DNA of 64,000 bases, taken from Frankiales bacterium. GTDB lineage: Bacteria; Actinomycetota; Actinomycetes; Mycobacteriales; SCTD01. The position numbers and the translations under genes are program-made. The stretch lies in the NCBI GenBank assembly GCA_025966135.1, contig JAOPVP010000009.1, positions 35,470 through 99,469 on the forward strand. Direction: 5' to 3'. Shown here in pieces: positions 54,149-62,145 of this stretch (positions are counted from its first letter, which is position 1; each line of letters starts with the position of its first letter). The notes below the pieces were generated by a model. The model saw nothing but the letters and a program-made list of their open reading frames with translations. It was not told the origin of the DNA and did not search any database.

Positions 54149-55071
54149 CACGACCGCGGGTCTCTGTTGTCGTGCCGGCGTACAACAGCGAGCAGACGCT
54201 GGTGCGAACTCTCGAGGCTGTTCGTCAGCAGACGTTTCCTGTGCACGAGATCGTGGTCGTCGACGACGGGAGCGCGGACAACACGTCGCGCATCGGGCGC
54301 GCCTTCGGCGCTCAGGTGGTGCAGCAAGCGCGGTCAGGTCCAGCCCTGGCCCGGAACGCTGGTGTCGCAGAGAGCAGTGGCGAGTGGATAGCGTTCTGCG
54401 ACAGCGATGACGTCTGGCACGCAGAGAAATTGGAGCGGCAAGCGGCCTACTTCGCAACGTCCGACGTGGTGGCCTGTGACGCCCGCATCATCCTCGGCAG
54501 TCGGCCGATCGCGCCTACCTTCGCGTCTTCGTCCCCCCCTGCGACCGGACGGGGGCTGGAGCTGTTGAGCAAGCTGGTCGCGGCCAACCCGATCGCACTC
54601 TCCACGTCGGTAGTCCGGCGCACATCGTTCCTGTCAGTCGGTGGGTTTGTAGATGCCCACCGTTACGCCGAGGACTGGAGCCTGTGGTTGCGGATGGCAC
54701 TTGACGACGCGCGCTTCGCCCACGTCGTGGACGCTCTGGTCGACTACACCGTCCAGGACAGCTCTGTCAGCAGCTCCTTGCAAGCCGTTGCAGCCGCCGA
54801 GCTACGTGTGCTGCAGGACCTGGCACCTGAACTCGAAGCTGCCGTCAGCCGACGAACGCTCCAGGCACGGCGCAGGCGGTCAACGGAGCTGTGGGTTGGT
54901 CAGTCCCGTACGGCGTCTGACCCATGGGCGTCACGCGTCCAGCAGCTGCGTCGTCTGGTGTCGGTGCGGGCTCGCCCTCGATCCCTCGCCGGGCAAGCAG
55001 TACATCTCGTCGCGCCCTCGGTGCTGCCGCGACGGCTGGCCAAGGCACCCGACTACAGGTCGCATCCATGA
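54145..55071 (+). CDS. GT2 family glycosyltransferase
   Basis: This 308-residue enzyme has a textbook GT2 start: RVSVVVPAYNSEQTLVRTLE, HEIVVVDDGSADNTSRIGRA, RSGPALARNAGVAESSGEWI and the DxD-like FCDSDDVWHAEKLERQ. The acceptor region contains HRYAEDWSLWLRMAL (ED-W motif). The last 90 residues are Arg-rich and helical. ATG 54145 overlaps the upstream stop (ATGA). Confidence 0.9.
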   Translation: MTRPRVSVVVPAYNSEQTLVRTLEAVRQQTFPVHEIVVVDDGSADNTSRIGRAFGAQVVQQARSGPALARNAGVAESSGEWIAFCDSDDVWHAEKLERQAAYFATSDVVACDARIILGSRPIAPTFASSSPPATGRGLELLSKLVAANPIALSTSVVRRTSFLSVGGFVDAHRYAEDWSLWLRMALDDARFAHVVDALVDYTVQDSSVSSSLQAVAAAELRVLQDLAPELEAAVSRRTLQARRRRSTELWVGQSRTASDPWASRVQQLRRLVSVRARPRSLAGQAVHLVAPSVLPRRLAKAPDYRSHP

Positions 55072-55874
55072 GCCTCGTCGACGTGCTCATCGTGAACTAC
55101 AGGACCGGTGCTTCAGCCGTTCGCGCGGCTGCCGCCGTCACTGGGCCTGAGGTCAACATCTGCCTGTGGGACAACTCCGGTGAGCTGCTCGCCGGCGGAC
55201 ATCCAGAGGTTCAGGGCACCGGCGACAACCTGTTCTTTGCCGTGCCGAACCAGCGCATGTTCGAGGCGACGAAGGCACCGTACGTGTTGTTGCTCAACCC
55301 CGATGTCGTCTTGGATCACTTCGACCTGCAGCGCCTGGTCGAGACGCTCGCAGCCGACAGGGGGGCCTGGGGTGCGGCGCCGCGGCTGCTCTGGCCTGAC
55401 GGCAGGGACCAGAACTACCTGCGGCGACTTCCGACGACGCGAGCACTGGCTGCGGAGCTAGCACCACCGTTGAGGTGGCTGCTGTGGCGTTCCTGGTCCA
55501 GCTATCGTTGCTTGGACGTGGACCTTCGCGCTGAACAGCGGGTGGAGCAGCCTCCGGCTGCGTGCCTGCTACTGAAGCGTGAGCGCGTTGGATCCCGGCT
55601 CTTCGACGAGCGCTTCCCTCTGTTTTTCAACGACGTCGAGCTGTGCCGGCGCCTAGCGACAGACGGCACCTGCCTTTACCGGCCGGAGGTGACTGCCGTC
55701 CACGAGGGCGGAGGCTCGATCAAACAGGGTCGAAGGGCAGGCGTTCCGGTGCAGCGCATGTATGACGAGGCTCTGCTCGCGTACGCCGAGGCGAACCTCC
55801 GTGGCTCCTCCGTGCTCAAGCTCGTCGCCGCACTGCGCAGGCAGGCCCTCCGGGGGCTAGGGCGCGAGTCGTGA
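55068..55874 (+). CDS. GT2 family glycosyltransferase, rhamnosyltransferase-like
   Basis: This 268-residue protein resembles WbbL-type rhamnosyltransferases: VDVLIVNYRTGASAVRAAAA, NLFFAVPNQRMFEATKAPYV, LLLNPDVVLDHFDLQRLVET, GAAPRLLWPDGRDQNYLRRL and ERFPLFFNDVELCRRLATDG. The LNPDV site and FxDVELCRR acceptor motif are diagnostic for this group. ATG 55068 overlaps the upstream stop. The specific linkage is unknown. Confidence 0.88.
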   Translation: MSLVDVLIVNYRTGASAVRAAAAVTGPEVNICLWDNSGELLAGGHPEVQGTGDNLFFAVPNQRMFEATKAPYVLLLNPDVVLDHFDLQRLVETLAADRGAWGAAPRLLWPDGRDQNYLRRLPTTRALAAELAPPLRWLLWRSWSSYRCLDVDLRAEQRVEQPPAACLLLKRERVGSRLFDERFPLFFNDVELCRRLATDGTCLYRPEVTAVHEGGGSIKQGRRAGVPVQRMYDEALLAYAEANLRGSSVLKLVAALRRQALRGLGRES

Positions 55875-56830
55875 GCGTCGCGGTGGCGGTGGTGCTCTTC
55901 CATCCGGAGCACCAGGCTCTGGACCTGCTGGTGCGGACTCTCGCGGCGTGGCAGCACGGCCCTGTCCTCGTACATGTGAACCACGATCCTCAGGGACGGG
56001 TTGGCGCGGAGGTGTCGTTGCGACTTCCCGCAGCCTCGGTCAGCGGCTCTCCTGTCAACGATGGTTTCGCGGGTGCCCAGAACGAGCTTCTGAAGCGGGC
56101 GTTCGAGCAGGCAGTCGACGCCGTCGTCGTACACAATCCCGACCTTGTCCTCGAGCCTGGTGCGGTGGAGGTCTTGTCGCTGGTGAGCGAGAGTCTCGCG
56201 TCTCCGGCGCTGCTAGGGCCGGCACTCCAACTAGCCGACCCCGATGGCTTGGCTCCTGCAGGACAGGTGGACACACTCGGCATCGTCTGGACACGGTCGG
56301 GGCGGCACCTTGACAGCCATCAGGGCGACCCATGGTCCGATCCTGTCGGCGGACCGGTGCCTGTGGCAGGCATCTCAGGAGCCTGTCTGTTCGTCAGCCG
56401 TAGCGCCTACCAGGCGGTGTGCGCCGTGGGAGGCGAGTTCTTCGACGCGGACTTCATCGCGTACCGGGAGGATGCCGAGCTGGCTTTCCGGGCCGCCTTG
56501 CTTGGCGTCCCGAGCTTCCTCGTGCCTGGTGCAACCGGACGGCATGGCCGCGGACTTCGGGGAACGCAACGCGGCGGCGGTACTCACGTGGACCTGCTCG
56601 GCGTGCGGAATCGCTTCCTCATCGCGTTCAAGTATGGCCGCCAGCGGCCTGGAGGAGTCGTCGGGCCGTTCCTGCGGGATCTTGTCGTGCTGGCCGCCGT
56701 GCTGACCCGCGAGCGCAGCTCGCTGCCGGGTGTGGTTGAGGCGTGGCGTCTCCGCCGAGAGATGCGCGCGAAGGGAAGGGCAGTGCTCGCCGCCGCGCGC
56801 CTGACGAGTCGTGAGGCCACGCGGCTCTAA
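55871..56830 (+). CDS. GT2 family glycosyltransferase, rhamnosyltransferase-like
   Basis: This 319-residue protein has a GT2 core of the rhamnosyltransferase type: VAVVLFHPEHQALDLLVRTL, VNDGFAGAQNELLKRAFEQA, DAVVVHNPDLVLEPGAVEVL, SGACLFVSRSAYQAVCAVGG and FFDADFIAYREDAELAFRAA. The C-terminal 80 residues include a hydrophobic, Arg-bounded segment that may touch the membrane. GTG 55871 overlaps the upstream stop. Confidence 0.87.
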   Translation: MSVAVAVVLFHPEHQALDLLVRTLAAWQHGPVLVHVNHDPQGRVGAEVSLRLPAASVSGSPVNDGFAGAQNELLKRAFEQAVDAVVVHNPDLVLEPGAVEVLSLVSESLASPALLGPALQLADPDGLAPAGQVDTLGIVWTRSGRHLDSHQGDPWSDPVGGPVPVAGISGACLFVSRSAYQAVCAVGGEFFDADFIAYREDAELAFRAALLGVPSFLVPGATGRHGRGLRGTQRGGGTHVDLLGVRNRFLIAFKYGRQRPGGVVGPFLRDLVVLAAVLTRERSSLPGVVEAWRLRREMRAKGRAVLAAARLTSREATRL

Positions 56831-56840
56831 GGTGGGCGCC

Positions 56841-58739
56841 GTGAGGCTGGCATGGAGGCGTCGGTCTGACCCCGTGCTCGGGCTCGTCGACATCGGCAGC
56901 GCAGTTGCCGTTTCCTACGTGGCCTTTCGGTTGCGCTTCGAAGGCGAAGCTCCCCTCCCCGATACCTACTTGGCGAAGTACCGCATCGCGACAGTTCTCC
57001 TGGTCATCCTCTGGGTAGTCCTGGGGAGGGCGAGTGGGCTGTACCGACGTGCCGCACTTCGGCCTGGCACATCCAACTTGGAACCGGCATTCGGCGCGGC
57101 AACGGCGGCGGGGCTTGCGCTCGTCGTGGCTGACTACGTTCTCTTCGACGCGGACGTGTCCCGTGCCTGGATTGGGCTCGTCGTTCTTGGACTGATGCTC
57201 GCTGGCCTCGCCAGTCGTGCGGTGTTGCGCCGTAGCCGGCGGGCGCTGGTCCCACTTGGCCTGGCGCTGGAGCGCTACGCCGTCATGGGTGGGGACGCCC
57301 AGGCTCGGCGGCTGGTCGATGACCTGACGCGCGCGCCCGGGGCACCCTTTCGCGTCGTCGCAACGCTGGGCGCGGACCTCTCTCCGGACGAGGTCTTCAG
57401 CCGGGTGGGAGAGCTTCGCTTGGATGGCCTGATCCTGCCGCCTGGCAGTGCCCCGATGGGGGCACTGCTTGCGACCCGTATGTCCGGTTCCGGCGTCGAC
57501 GTCCTGGTCGCCCCGCAGTTCGGCGAGCTCGAGATGCGGGTGGCGAGCATCGCCATGCTCCAGGGGATTCCGCTGCTCCGCGTCGCCGGCATGGCCCCCC
57601 GACGGCGCGCCGAGCGGGCACGCCCGCGAGACAAGGCTCGTCACGGCGTCGCCGTACTCGGGACGAGGGGTGTGCCGGCCAACTACGGCGGGTTCGAGAC
57701 CTTCGCCGAGCGCTTGGCGCTGAACCTCGTCCGCGACGGCGTCGCCACGACGGTGTACTGCCGCTCGCACTACGTGAGCGTGCCGAGCCCGTGGCGGGGC
57801 ATCCGGCTCGTGACTCTGCCGACGATCCGGAGCAAGCACCTCGACACGATCGTCCATACCACCCTGTCGGCGCTGCACCTCGTGATGACCCGTGGTCCGC
57901 GCGACGTCGTCCTCTGCAACGCCGCGAACGCCCCGGTCCTGCTGCTGCTTCGGCTGTTCGGCCGGCGCGTGGTCCTCAACGTCGACGGCCTGGAGTGGCG
58001 GCGGTCGAAGTGGGGGGTGCTCGGACGGTCCTGGTACCGCATGGGGGAGTGGGTCTCGGTCCGGCTGGCCTCGGTGCTCGTCACCGACGCCCACGAGGTC
58101 CAGACCTACTACCGCGTCCGGCACGACACGGACTCGGTCATGATCCCGTACGGCGCCGACCTGCTGCCGCGTGGTGCGCTGCCGGTGCCGGCCGAGACTC
58201 CGGTGCAGCCGGACTGCTACGTGCTCTACGTCAGCCGTTGGGAGCGCGAGAACAACCCGCTCATGGTCGCGCGTGCGCACGCGGCCAGCGGCGCGGACCT
58301 CGACCTGGTGATGCTCGGCCAAGCGACGTACGACGATGCGCTCGGGGCGGAGGTGCGCGCCGCGACGGGCCCGAGGGGGCACCTCCCGGGAGCCCTGTTC
58401 GGCGACGCCTACCGCGGACTCCAGACCAATGCGGCCTGCTACGTCCACGCCACCGAGGTGGGAGGGACTCATCCTGCGCTCATCGAGGCCATGGGAGCGG
58501 GCAACCTGTGCCTCGTCCTCGACACGCCGGAGAATCGTGAGGTGGTCGGTCCCGCGGGCGTGTTCTTCGCCGACGAAGCATCGCTCGCCGAGCGCCTGGC
58601 CTGGGCTGGGAGCCTGTCCGCCGTGGAGCGTGAGACCTGGCGGGAGCGAGCGCGTGAACTGGCGGCCGAGCGCTACTCATGGGACGCCGTGACCCGTGCG
58701 TACCTCTCGCTGCTGCGCGGCGACGCGGGCTCGGGCTGA
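56841..58739 (+). CDS. Fusion: phosphotransferase-type membrane half plus GT4 (DUF1972) glycosyltransferase
   Basis: This 632-residue protein joins two parts in one uninterrupted frame. Residues 1-260 match the N-terminal half of polyprenyl glycosylphosphotransferases: membrane helices (VDIGSAVAVSYVAFRLRFEG, ATVLLVILWVVLGRASGLYR) and a CoA-binding-like domain (RYAVMGGDAQARRLVDDLTR, then LILPPGSAPMGALLATRMSG). The catalytic bacterial sugar transferase domain is missing. Residues 267-630 are a GT4 glycosyltransferase: GVAVLGTRGVPANYGGFETF, VLNVDGLEWRRSKWGVLGRS, CYVLYVSRWERENNPLMVAR and VGGTHPALIEAMGAGNLCLV. It probably anchors the GT4 at the membrane. GTG 56841 follows AAGGTGG; GTG 56832 is an alternative. 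It is the last gene of the EPS locus. Confidence 0.85.
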   Translation: MRLAWRRRSDPVLGLVDIGSAVAVSYVAFRLRFEGEAPLPDTYLAKYRIATVLLVILWVVLGRASGLYRRAALRPGTSNLEPAFGAATAAGLALVVADYVLFDADVSRAWIGLVVLGLMLAGLASRAVLRRSRRALVPLGLALERYAVMGGDAQARRLVDDLTRAPGAPFRVVATLGADLSPDEVFSRVGELRLDGLILPPGSAPMGALLATRMSGSGVDVLVAPQFGELEMRVASIAMLQGIPLLRVAGMAPRRRAERARPRDKARHGVAVLGTRGVPANYGGFETFAERLALNLVRDGVATTVYCRSHYVSVPSPWRGIRLVTLPTIRSKHLDTIVHTTLSALHLVMTRGPRDVVLCNAANAPVLLLLRLFGRRVVLNVDGLEWRRSKWGVLGRSWYRMGEWVSVRLASVLVTDAHEVQTYYRVRHDTDSVMIPYGADLLPRGALPVPAETPVQPDCYVLYVSRWERENNPLMVARAHAASGADLDLVMLGQATYDDALGAEVRAATGPRGHLPGALFGDAYRGLQTNAACYVHATEVGGTHPALIEAMGAGNLCLVLDTPENREVVGPAGVFFADEASLAERLAWAGSLSAVERETWRERARELAAERYSWDAVTRAYLSLLRGDAGSG

Positions 58740-58765
58740 CTCCGATCGAGGCGCGGACGCAGCAG

Positions 58766-58793
58766 TCAAGGACGAGGGGGTTTGCGCCGATGC
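58766..58793 (+). promoter_or_regulatory. Sigma-28-like promoter of pilB
   Basis: TCAA at 58766-58769 and GCCGATGC at 58786-58793 are separated by 16 bases. Transcription would start near 58800, giving a leader of about 60 bases that contains the hairpin at 58818-58841. Confidence 0.65.
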
Positions 58794-58817
58794 AGCAGAG
58801 GTGACCGCCGCTGTCCC

Positions 58818-58841
58818 GGACCCGCCTGCGCGGCCGGGTCC
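58818..58841 (+). promoter_or_regulatory. Leader hairpin upstream of pilB
   Basis: GGACCCG (58818-58824) and CGGGTCC (58835-58841) pair perfectly around a 10-base GC-rich loop in the predicted 5' leader. The pilT leader contains the same stem sequence GACCCG/CGGGTC, so a shared role in mRNA stability or translation is possible. Confidence 0.4.
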
Positions 58842-58862
58842 CTCCAGACTGCTGCCTGCCCC

Positions 58863-60530
58863 ATGAAGCAACTGGGTGACATCCTCCTTGAAGGGGGCCT
58901 CGTCACGCCCGACCAGCTGTCCGGCGCTGTGGAGGAGCAGCAGCGCCTAGGGCGCAGCCTGGGTCGAGTGCTGGTAGACCAAGGGGTCCTGACGGAGTCG
59001 CAGCTGGTGGCAGCGCTGGCGACGCAGATCGGCATGCAGTTCGTCGATCTCACAGACTTCCCCGTGGACGGCTCAGCGGTGTCGCGGATCTCAGACGCGG
59101 TCTGTCGGCGACACACTGCCCTGCCGATCGGGTACGACGACGGCAAGCTGCTCGTCGCCATGGCCGATCCGGCCAACGTCTTCGCCCTCGACGACATCCG
59201 GACGATCAGCGGACTCGAGGTCAAGCCCGTCGTGGCGACCAAGCCGGACGTGCTGGCGGCCATCAACAGGTACCACCGCGGCGATGCCGAGATGGACGAC
59301 CTCACGATGGCCCTCGACGCGTCCAATGACGACGAGGACGACCTCGGCAAGATCAAGGAGGTCGTGGAAGACGCTCCCATCGTCAAGTTCGTCAACCTGC
59401 TCATCACGCAAGCGATCCAGGACCGCGCCTCCGACATCCACATCGAGCCTGCGGAGCGCGACCTGCGGGTGCGTTTTCGCATCGACGGGGTCCTGCACGA
59501 GGTCATGCGCTCGCCCAAGACGATCACGTCAGGCGTCACCTCGCGCCTGAAGATCATGGCCGACATCAACATCGCTGAGCGCCGCATCCCGCAGGACGGC
59601 CGGTTGAGCGTCAACGCCAACGGCAAGAAGATCGACCTTCGTGTCGCCACGCTGCCAACGGTGTGGGGCGAGAAGATCGTCATGCGCATCTTGGACAACT
59701 CGACGGCGATGCTCAAGCTCTCGGACCTGGGCTTCTCGGACCCGAACTACGAGGTCTACTCGAAGAGCTTCGTGAAGCCCTACGGCATGATCCTCGTGAC
59801 GGGGCCCACCGGTTCGGGCAAGTCCACGACGCTGTACGCCACCCTCAACATCGTCAGCCGTCCCGAGGTCAACGTCATCACCGTTGAGGACCCGGTCGAG
59901 TACCGCCTACCCGGCATCAACCAGGTGCAGACCAACGTCAAGGCGGGCCTCACGTTCTCCGCCGCGTTGAGGTCGATCCTGCGCTCGGACCCCGACATCG
60001 TCCTGCTCGGTGAGATCCGGGACGGCGAGACGGCTCACATCGCGATCGAGGCCGCCCTCACCGGTCACCTGGTCCTCTCGACCCTGCACACCAACGACGC
60101 ACCCTCCGCCGTCGTCCGCCTCACGGAGATGGGCATCGAGCCGTTTCTCGTCGGGTCGGCGCTGGACTGCGTGCTCGCGCAACGCCTGGCACGGCGGCTC
60201 TGCCCGAAGTGCAAGGAGGCGTACCTCCCCTCCCCGTCGCTGTTGCTCGAGAACCGGTTTCCCTGGCAGGACGGGATGGCCTTGCCGACGCTCTACCGGC
60301 CGATTGGCTGCAGCGCCTGCTCGAAGACCGGCTACAAGGGCCGCCTCGCGCTCCACGAGGTCATGGCGGTGGACGAGGAGATCGAGCGACTGACCGTCGA
60401 GCGCGCCTCCTCGATGGTGATCGGCCGTCACGCCGTGAGCCAGGGGATGATCACGCTCCGCCATGACGGCCTGCTCAAGGTCATGGCCGGCGTCACCTCG
60501 ATCGAGGAGATCCTGCGCGTCGTCGTCTAG
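58863..60530 (+). CDS. pilB: Type IV pilus extension ATPase PilB
   Basis: This 555-residue GspE/PulE-family hexameric ATPase powers pilin polymerisation. The N-terminal MshEN-like domain shows two 24-residue motifs: QLGDILLEGGLVTPDQLSGA and SLGRVLVDQGVLTESQLVAA, separated by five residues. The core has SDIHIEPAERDLRVRFRIDG, Walker A GPTGSGKSTTLY (about 313), Asp box VEDPVEYRLPGINQVQTNVK, Walker B DIVLLGEIRDGETA and HIS box LSTLHTNDAPSAV. Zinc-binding cysteines are in LCPKCKEA and GCSACSKTGYKGRL. The leading Arg of each MshEN motif, which contacts c-di-GMP in known members, is Gln or Ser here. ATG 58863 lacks a clear Shine-Dalgarno sequence. Promoter: sigma-28-like. Confidence 0.96.
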   Translation: MKQLGDILLEGGLVTPDQLSGAVEEQQRLGRSLGRVLVDQGVLTESQLVAALATQIGMQFVDLTDFPVDGSAVSRISDAVCRRHTALPIGYDDGKLLVAMADPANVFALDDIRTISGLEVKPVVATKPDVLAAINRYHRGDAEMDDLTMALDASNDDEDDLGKIKEVVEDAPIVKFVNLLITQAIQDRASDIHIEPAERDLRVRFRIDGVLHEVMRSPKTITSGVTSRLKIMADINIAERRIPQDGRLSVNANGKKIDLRVATLPTVWGEKIVMRILDNSTAMLKLSDLGFSDPNYEVYSKSFVKPYGMILVTGPTGSGKSTTLYATLNIVSRPEVNVITVEDPVEYRLPGINQVQTNVKAGLTFSAALRSILRSDPDIVLLGEIRDGETAHIAIEAALTGHLVLSTLHTNDAPSAVVRLTEMGIEPFLVGSALDCVLAQRLARRLCPKCKEAYLPSPSLLLENRFPWQDGMALPTLYRPIGCSACSKTGYKGRLALHEVMAVDEEIERLTVERASSMVIGRHAVSQGMITLRHDGLLKVMAGVTSIEEILRVVV

Positions 60531-60557
60531 CCCGGCTCGGCTGTTCGGGCGTCCGGC

Positions 60558-60585
60558 TCAAGGGAGCCGCCCGAGAGGTCGATGC
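60558..60585 (+). promoter_or_regulatory. Sigma-28-like promoter of pilT
   Basis: TCAA at 60558-60561 and GTCGATGC at 60578-60585 are separated by 16 bases. Transcription would start near 60592, directly at the hairpin GACCCG (60592-60597) / CGGGTC (60604-60609), followed by the GAGGAGGG ribosome binding site and GTG 60623. Confidence 0.65.
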
Positions 60586-60591
60586 AGCCGT

Positions 60592-60609
60592 GACCCGCAC
60601 ACTCGGGTC
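60592..60609 (+). promoter_or_regulatory. Leader hairpin at the predicted 5' end of pilT mRNA
   Basis: GACCCG and CGGGTC pair around the loop CACACT. The stem sequence equals that in the pilB leader. Its position at the predicted transcript start would make it a 5'-terminal stabilising hairpin. Confidence 0.4.
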
Positions 60610-60622
60610 TTGAGGAGGGCAC

Positions 60623-62131
60623 GTGGACGCGCAGCAGGAGACGTCGGGCTCCGACGGGTACTTCGGAACCTCATCGGGATCGCTGTCGCCCCTGGACGCA
60701 TCCTGGACGCCCGCGCCCCAGCTTCAGCCCGCCGACGCACTCGACGTGGCGCAGCCCAGCATGGCTTTCGCGCCGGCATCGATACTCGACGCGGAAACGA
60801 TGCAGGGCCTCGCCCAGGATCTCCATCCCTCGCCTGCAGCCCCGGCCTCAGTGCCCTCCCTTCAGCCACCCGTGGTCGCTCCGCCGGCTCCGCCGCCCGT
60901 TGCACCTGCGGTCGCTTTGGCGCCGGCTCCGATCCTGGCCGAACCTCCCGTCCTGCTGACCGCACCAGCGGTCCCGGACCCCGTCTCGCCGGCGCAGGCT
61001 TCCGCGCCTGGCGCAACCGAGGAGCCACTCGCTGTCCGCGTCGGCGCCGAGGACACGTCAGACGACAGCGCCTTCCTGACGGACCTCCTCATCGAGGTGC
61101 TCGAGCGGGGATGCTCCGACCTGCACCTCACCGTAGGTGCGGCACCAACCGTCCGCCAGCACGGCCACCTCGTCGCGGTCGAGGGTCGTCCGGTCATGAC
61201 GCCTGCTGCGATGCAGAAGCTGGTCTACGCGATCCTCTCCCAGAAGCAGCGCGAGAAGTTCGAGGAGCACCTGGAGCTCGACTTCGCCTACAGCGTCCCG
61301 GGCCGGGCCCGCTTCCGTGTCAACATCTACCGGCAGCGCGACGCGCTCGGAGCCGCCTTCCGACTGATCCCGTACGAGATCAAGCCGCTCGAAGACCTCG
61401 GAGTGCCTCCGACGGTGGCCAACTTCGCCATGCTGCCCCGTGGGTTCGTTCTCGTCACCGGTCCCACCGGCTCGGGGAAGTCCACGACCCTTGCAGCCGT
61501 GGTCGACCTGGCGAACCGCCAGCGTCAGGACCACATCATGACGGTTGAAGACCCGATCGAGTTCCTCCACGAGCACAAGAAGTGCCTGGTGAACCAGCGC
61601 GAGGTGGGGGAGGACACCTGGTCCTTCCAGGCGGCACTCAAGCACGTGCTGCGCCAGGACCCCGACATCATCCTCGTCGGTGAGATGCGCGACCTCGAGA
61701 CGATCGAGGTGGCCCTGACGGCCGCTGAGACGGGTCACCTCGTCATGGCGACCCTGCACACACAGGACGCTGCGCAGACGATCGACCGCGTCATCGACGT
61801 CTTCCCTCCGCACCAGCAGCAGCAGGTCCGGGTCCAGCTCGCAGGCGCACTTCAGGGTGTCGTGTGCCAGCAGCTGGTCCGCACGGCGGACGGGCAGGGA
61901 CGCGTCGTGGCCACCGAGGTCCTGGTCGCCACGCCGGCGATCCGCAACCTGATCCGGGAAGGAAAGACCCACCAGATCTACTCGGCCATGCAGGCCGGCG
62001 CGAAGCACGGGATGGCGACGATGGATCAGCACCTCGCCGAGCTGGTCAAGAAGGGCAAGGTCACGTACGACGCGGCGCTCGAGAAGTGCCACCACGTCGA
62101 GGACTTCCAGCGGCTTTCCGGCCGGGCGTGA
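60623..62131 (+). CDS. pilT: Type IV pilus retraction ATPase PilT with long N-terminal extension
   Basis: This 502-residue protein carries a normal PilT core from about residue 145: LIEVLERGCSDLHLTVGAAP, RVNIYRQRDALGAAFRLIPY, Walker A VTGPTGSGKSTTLAAVVDLA, VEDPIEFLHEHKKCLVNQRE, Walker B DIILVGEMRDLETIEVALTA, HIS box MATLHTQDAAQTIDRVIDV and the C-terminal AIRNLIREGKTHQIYSAMQA. The AIRNLIRE motif is diagnostic of retraction ATPases. The first 140 residues are Pro/Ala-rich, low in complexity and absent from standard PilT (about 345-370 residues), suggesting a protein-interaction arm. GTG 60623 follows GAGGAGGG. It is followed by pilC after 14 bases. Confidence 0.96.
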   Translation: MDAQQETSGSDGYFGTSSGSLSPLDASWTPAPQLQPADALDVAQPSMAFAPASILDAETMQGLAQDLHPSPAAPASVPSLQPPVVAPPAPPPVAPAVALAPAPILAEPPVLLTAPAVPDPVSPAQASAPGATEEPLAVRVGAEDTSDDSAFLTDLLIEVLERGCSDLHLTVGAAPTVRQHGHLVAVEGRPVMTPAAMQKLVYAILSQKQREKFEEHLELDFAYSVPGRARFRVNIYRQRDALGAAFRLIPYEIKPLEDLGVPPTVANFAMLPRGFVLVTGPTGSGKSTTLAAVVDLANRQRQDHIMTVEDPIEFLHEHKKCLVNQREVGEDTWSFQAALKHVLRQDPDIILVGEMRDLETIEVALTAAETGHLVMATLHTQDAAQTIDRVIDVFPPHQQQQVRVQLAGALQGVVCQQLVRTADGQGRVVATEVLVATPAIRNLIREGKTHQIYSAMQAGAKHGMATMDQHLAELVKKGKVTYDAALEKCHHVEDFQRLSGRA

Positions 62132-62145
62132 GAGGGCGCTGACAG

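Noticed and set aside
56628..58472. 614-codon antisense frame across the fusion glycosyltransferase gene
   Set aside because: It lacks family motifs and a ribosome binding site; the plus-strand gene is continuous and well conserved in motifs.
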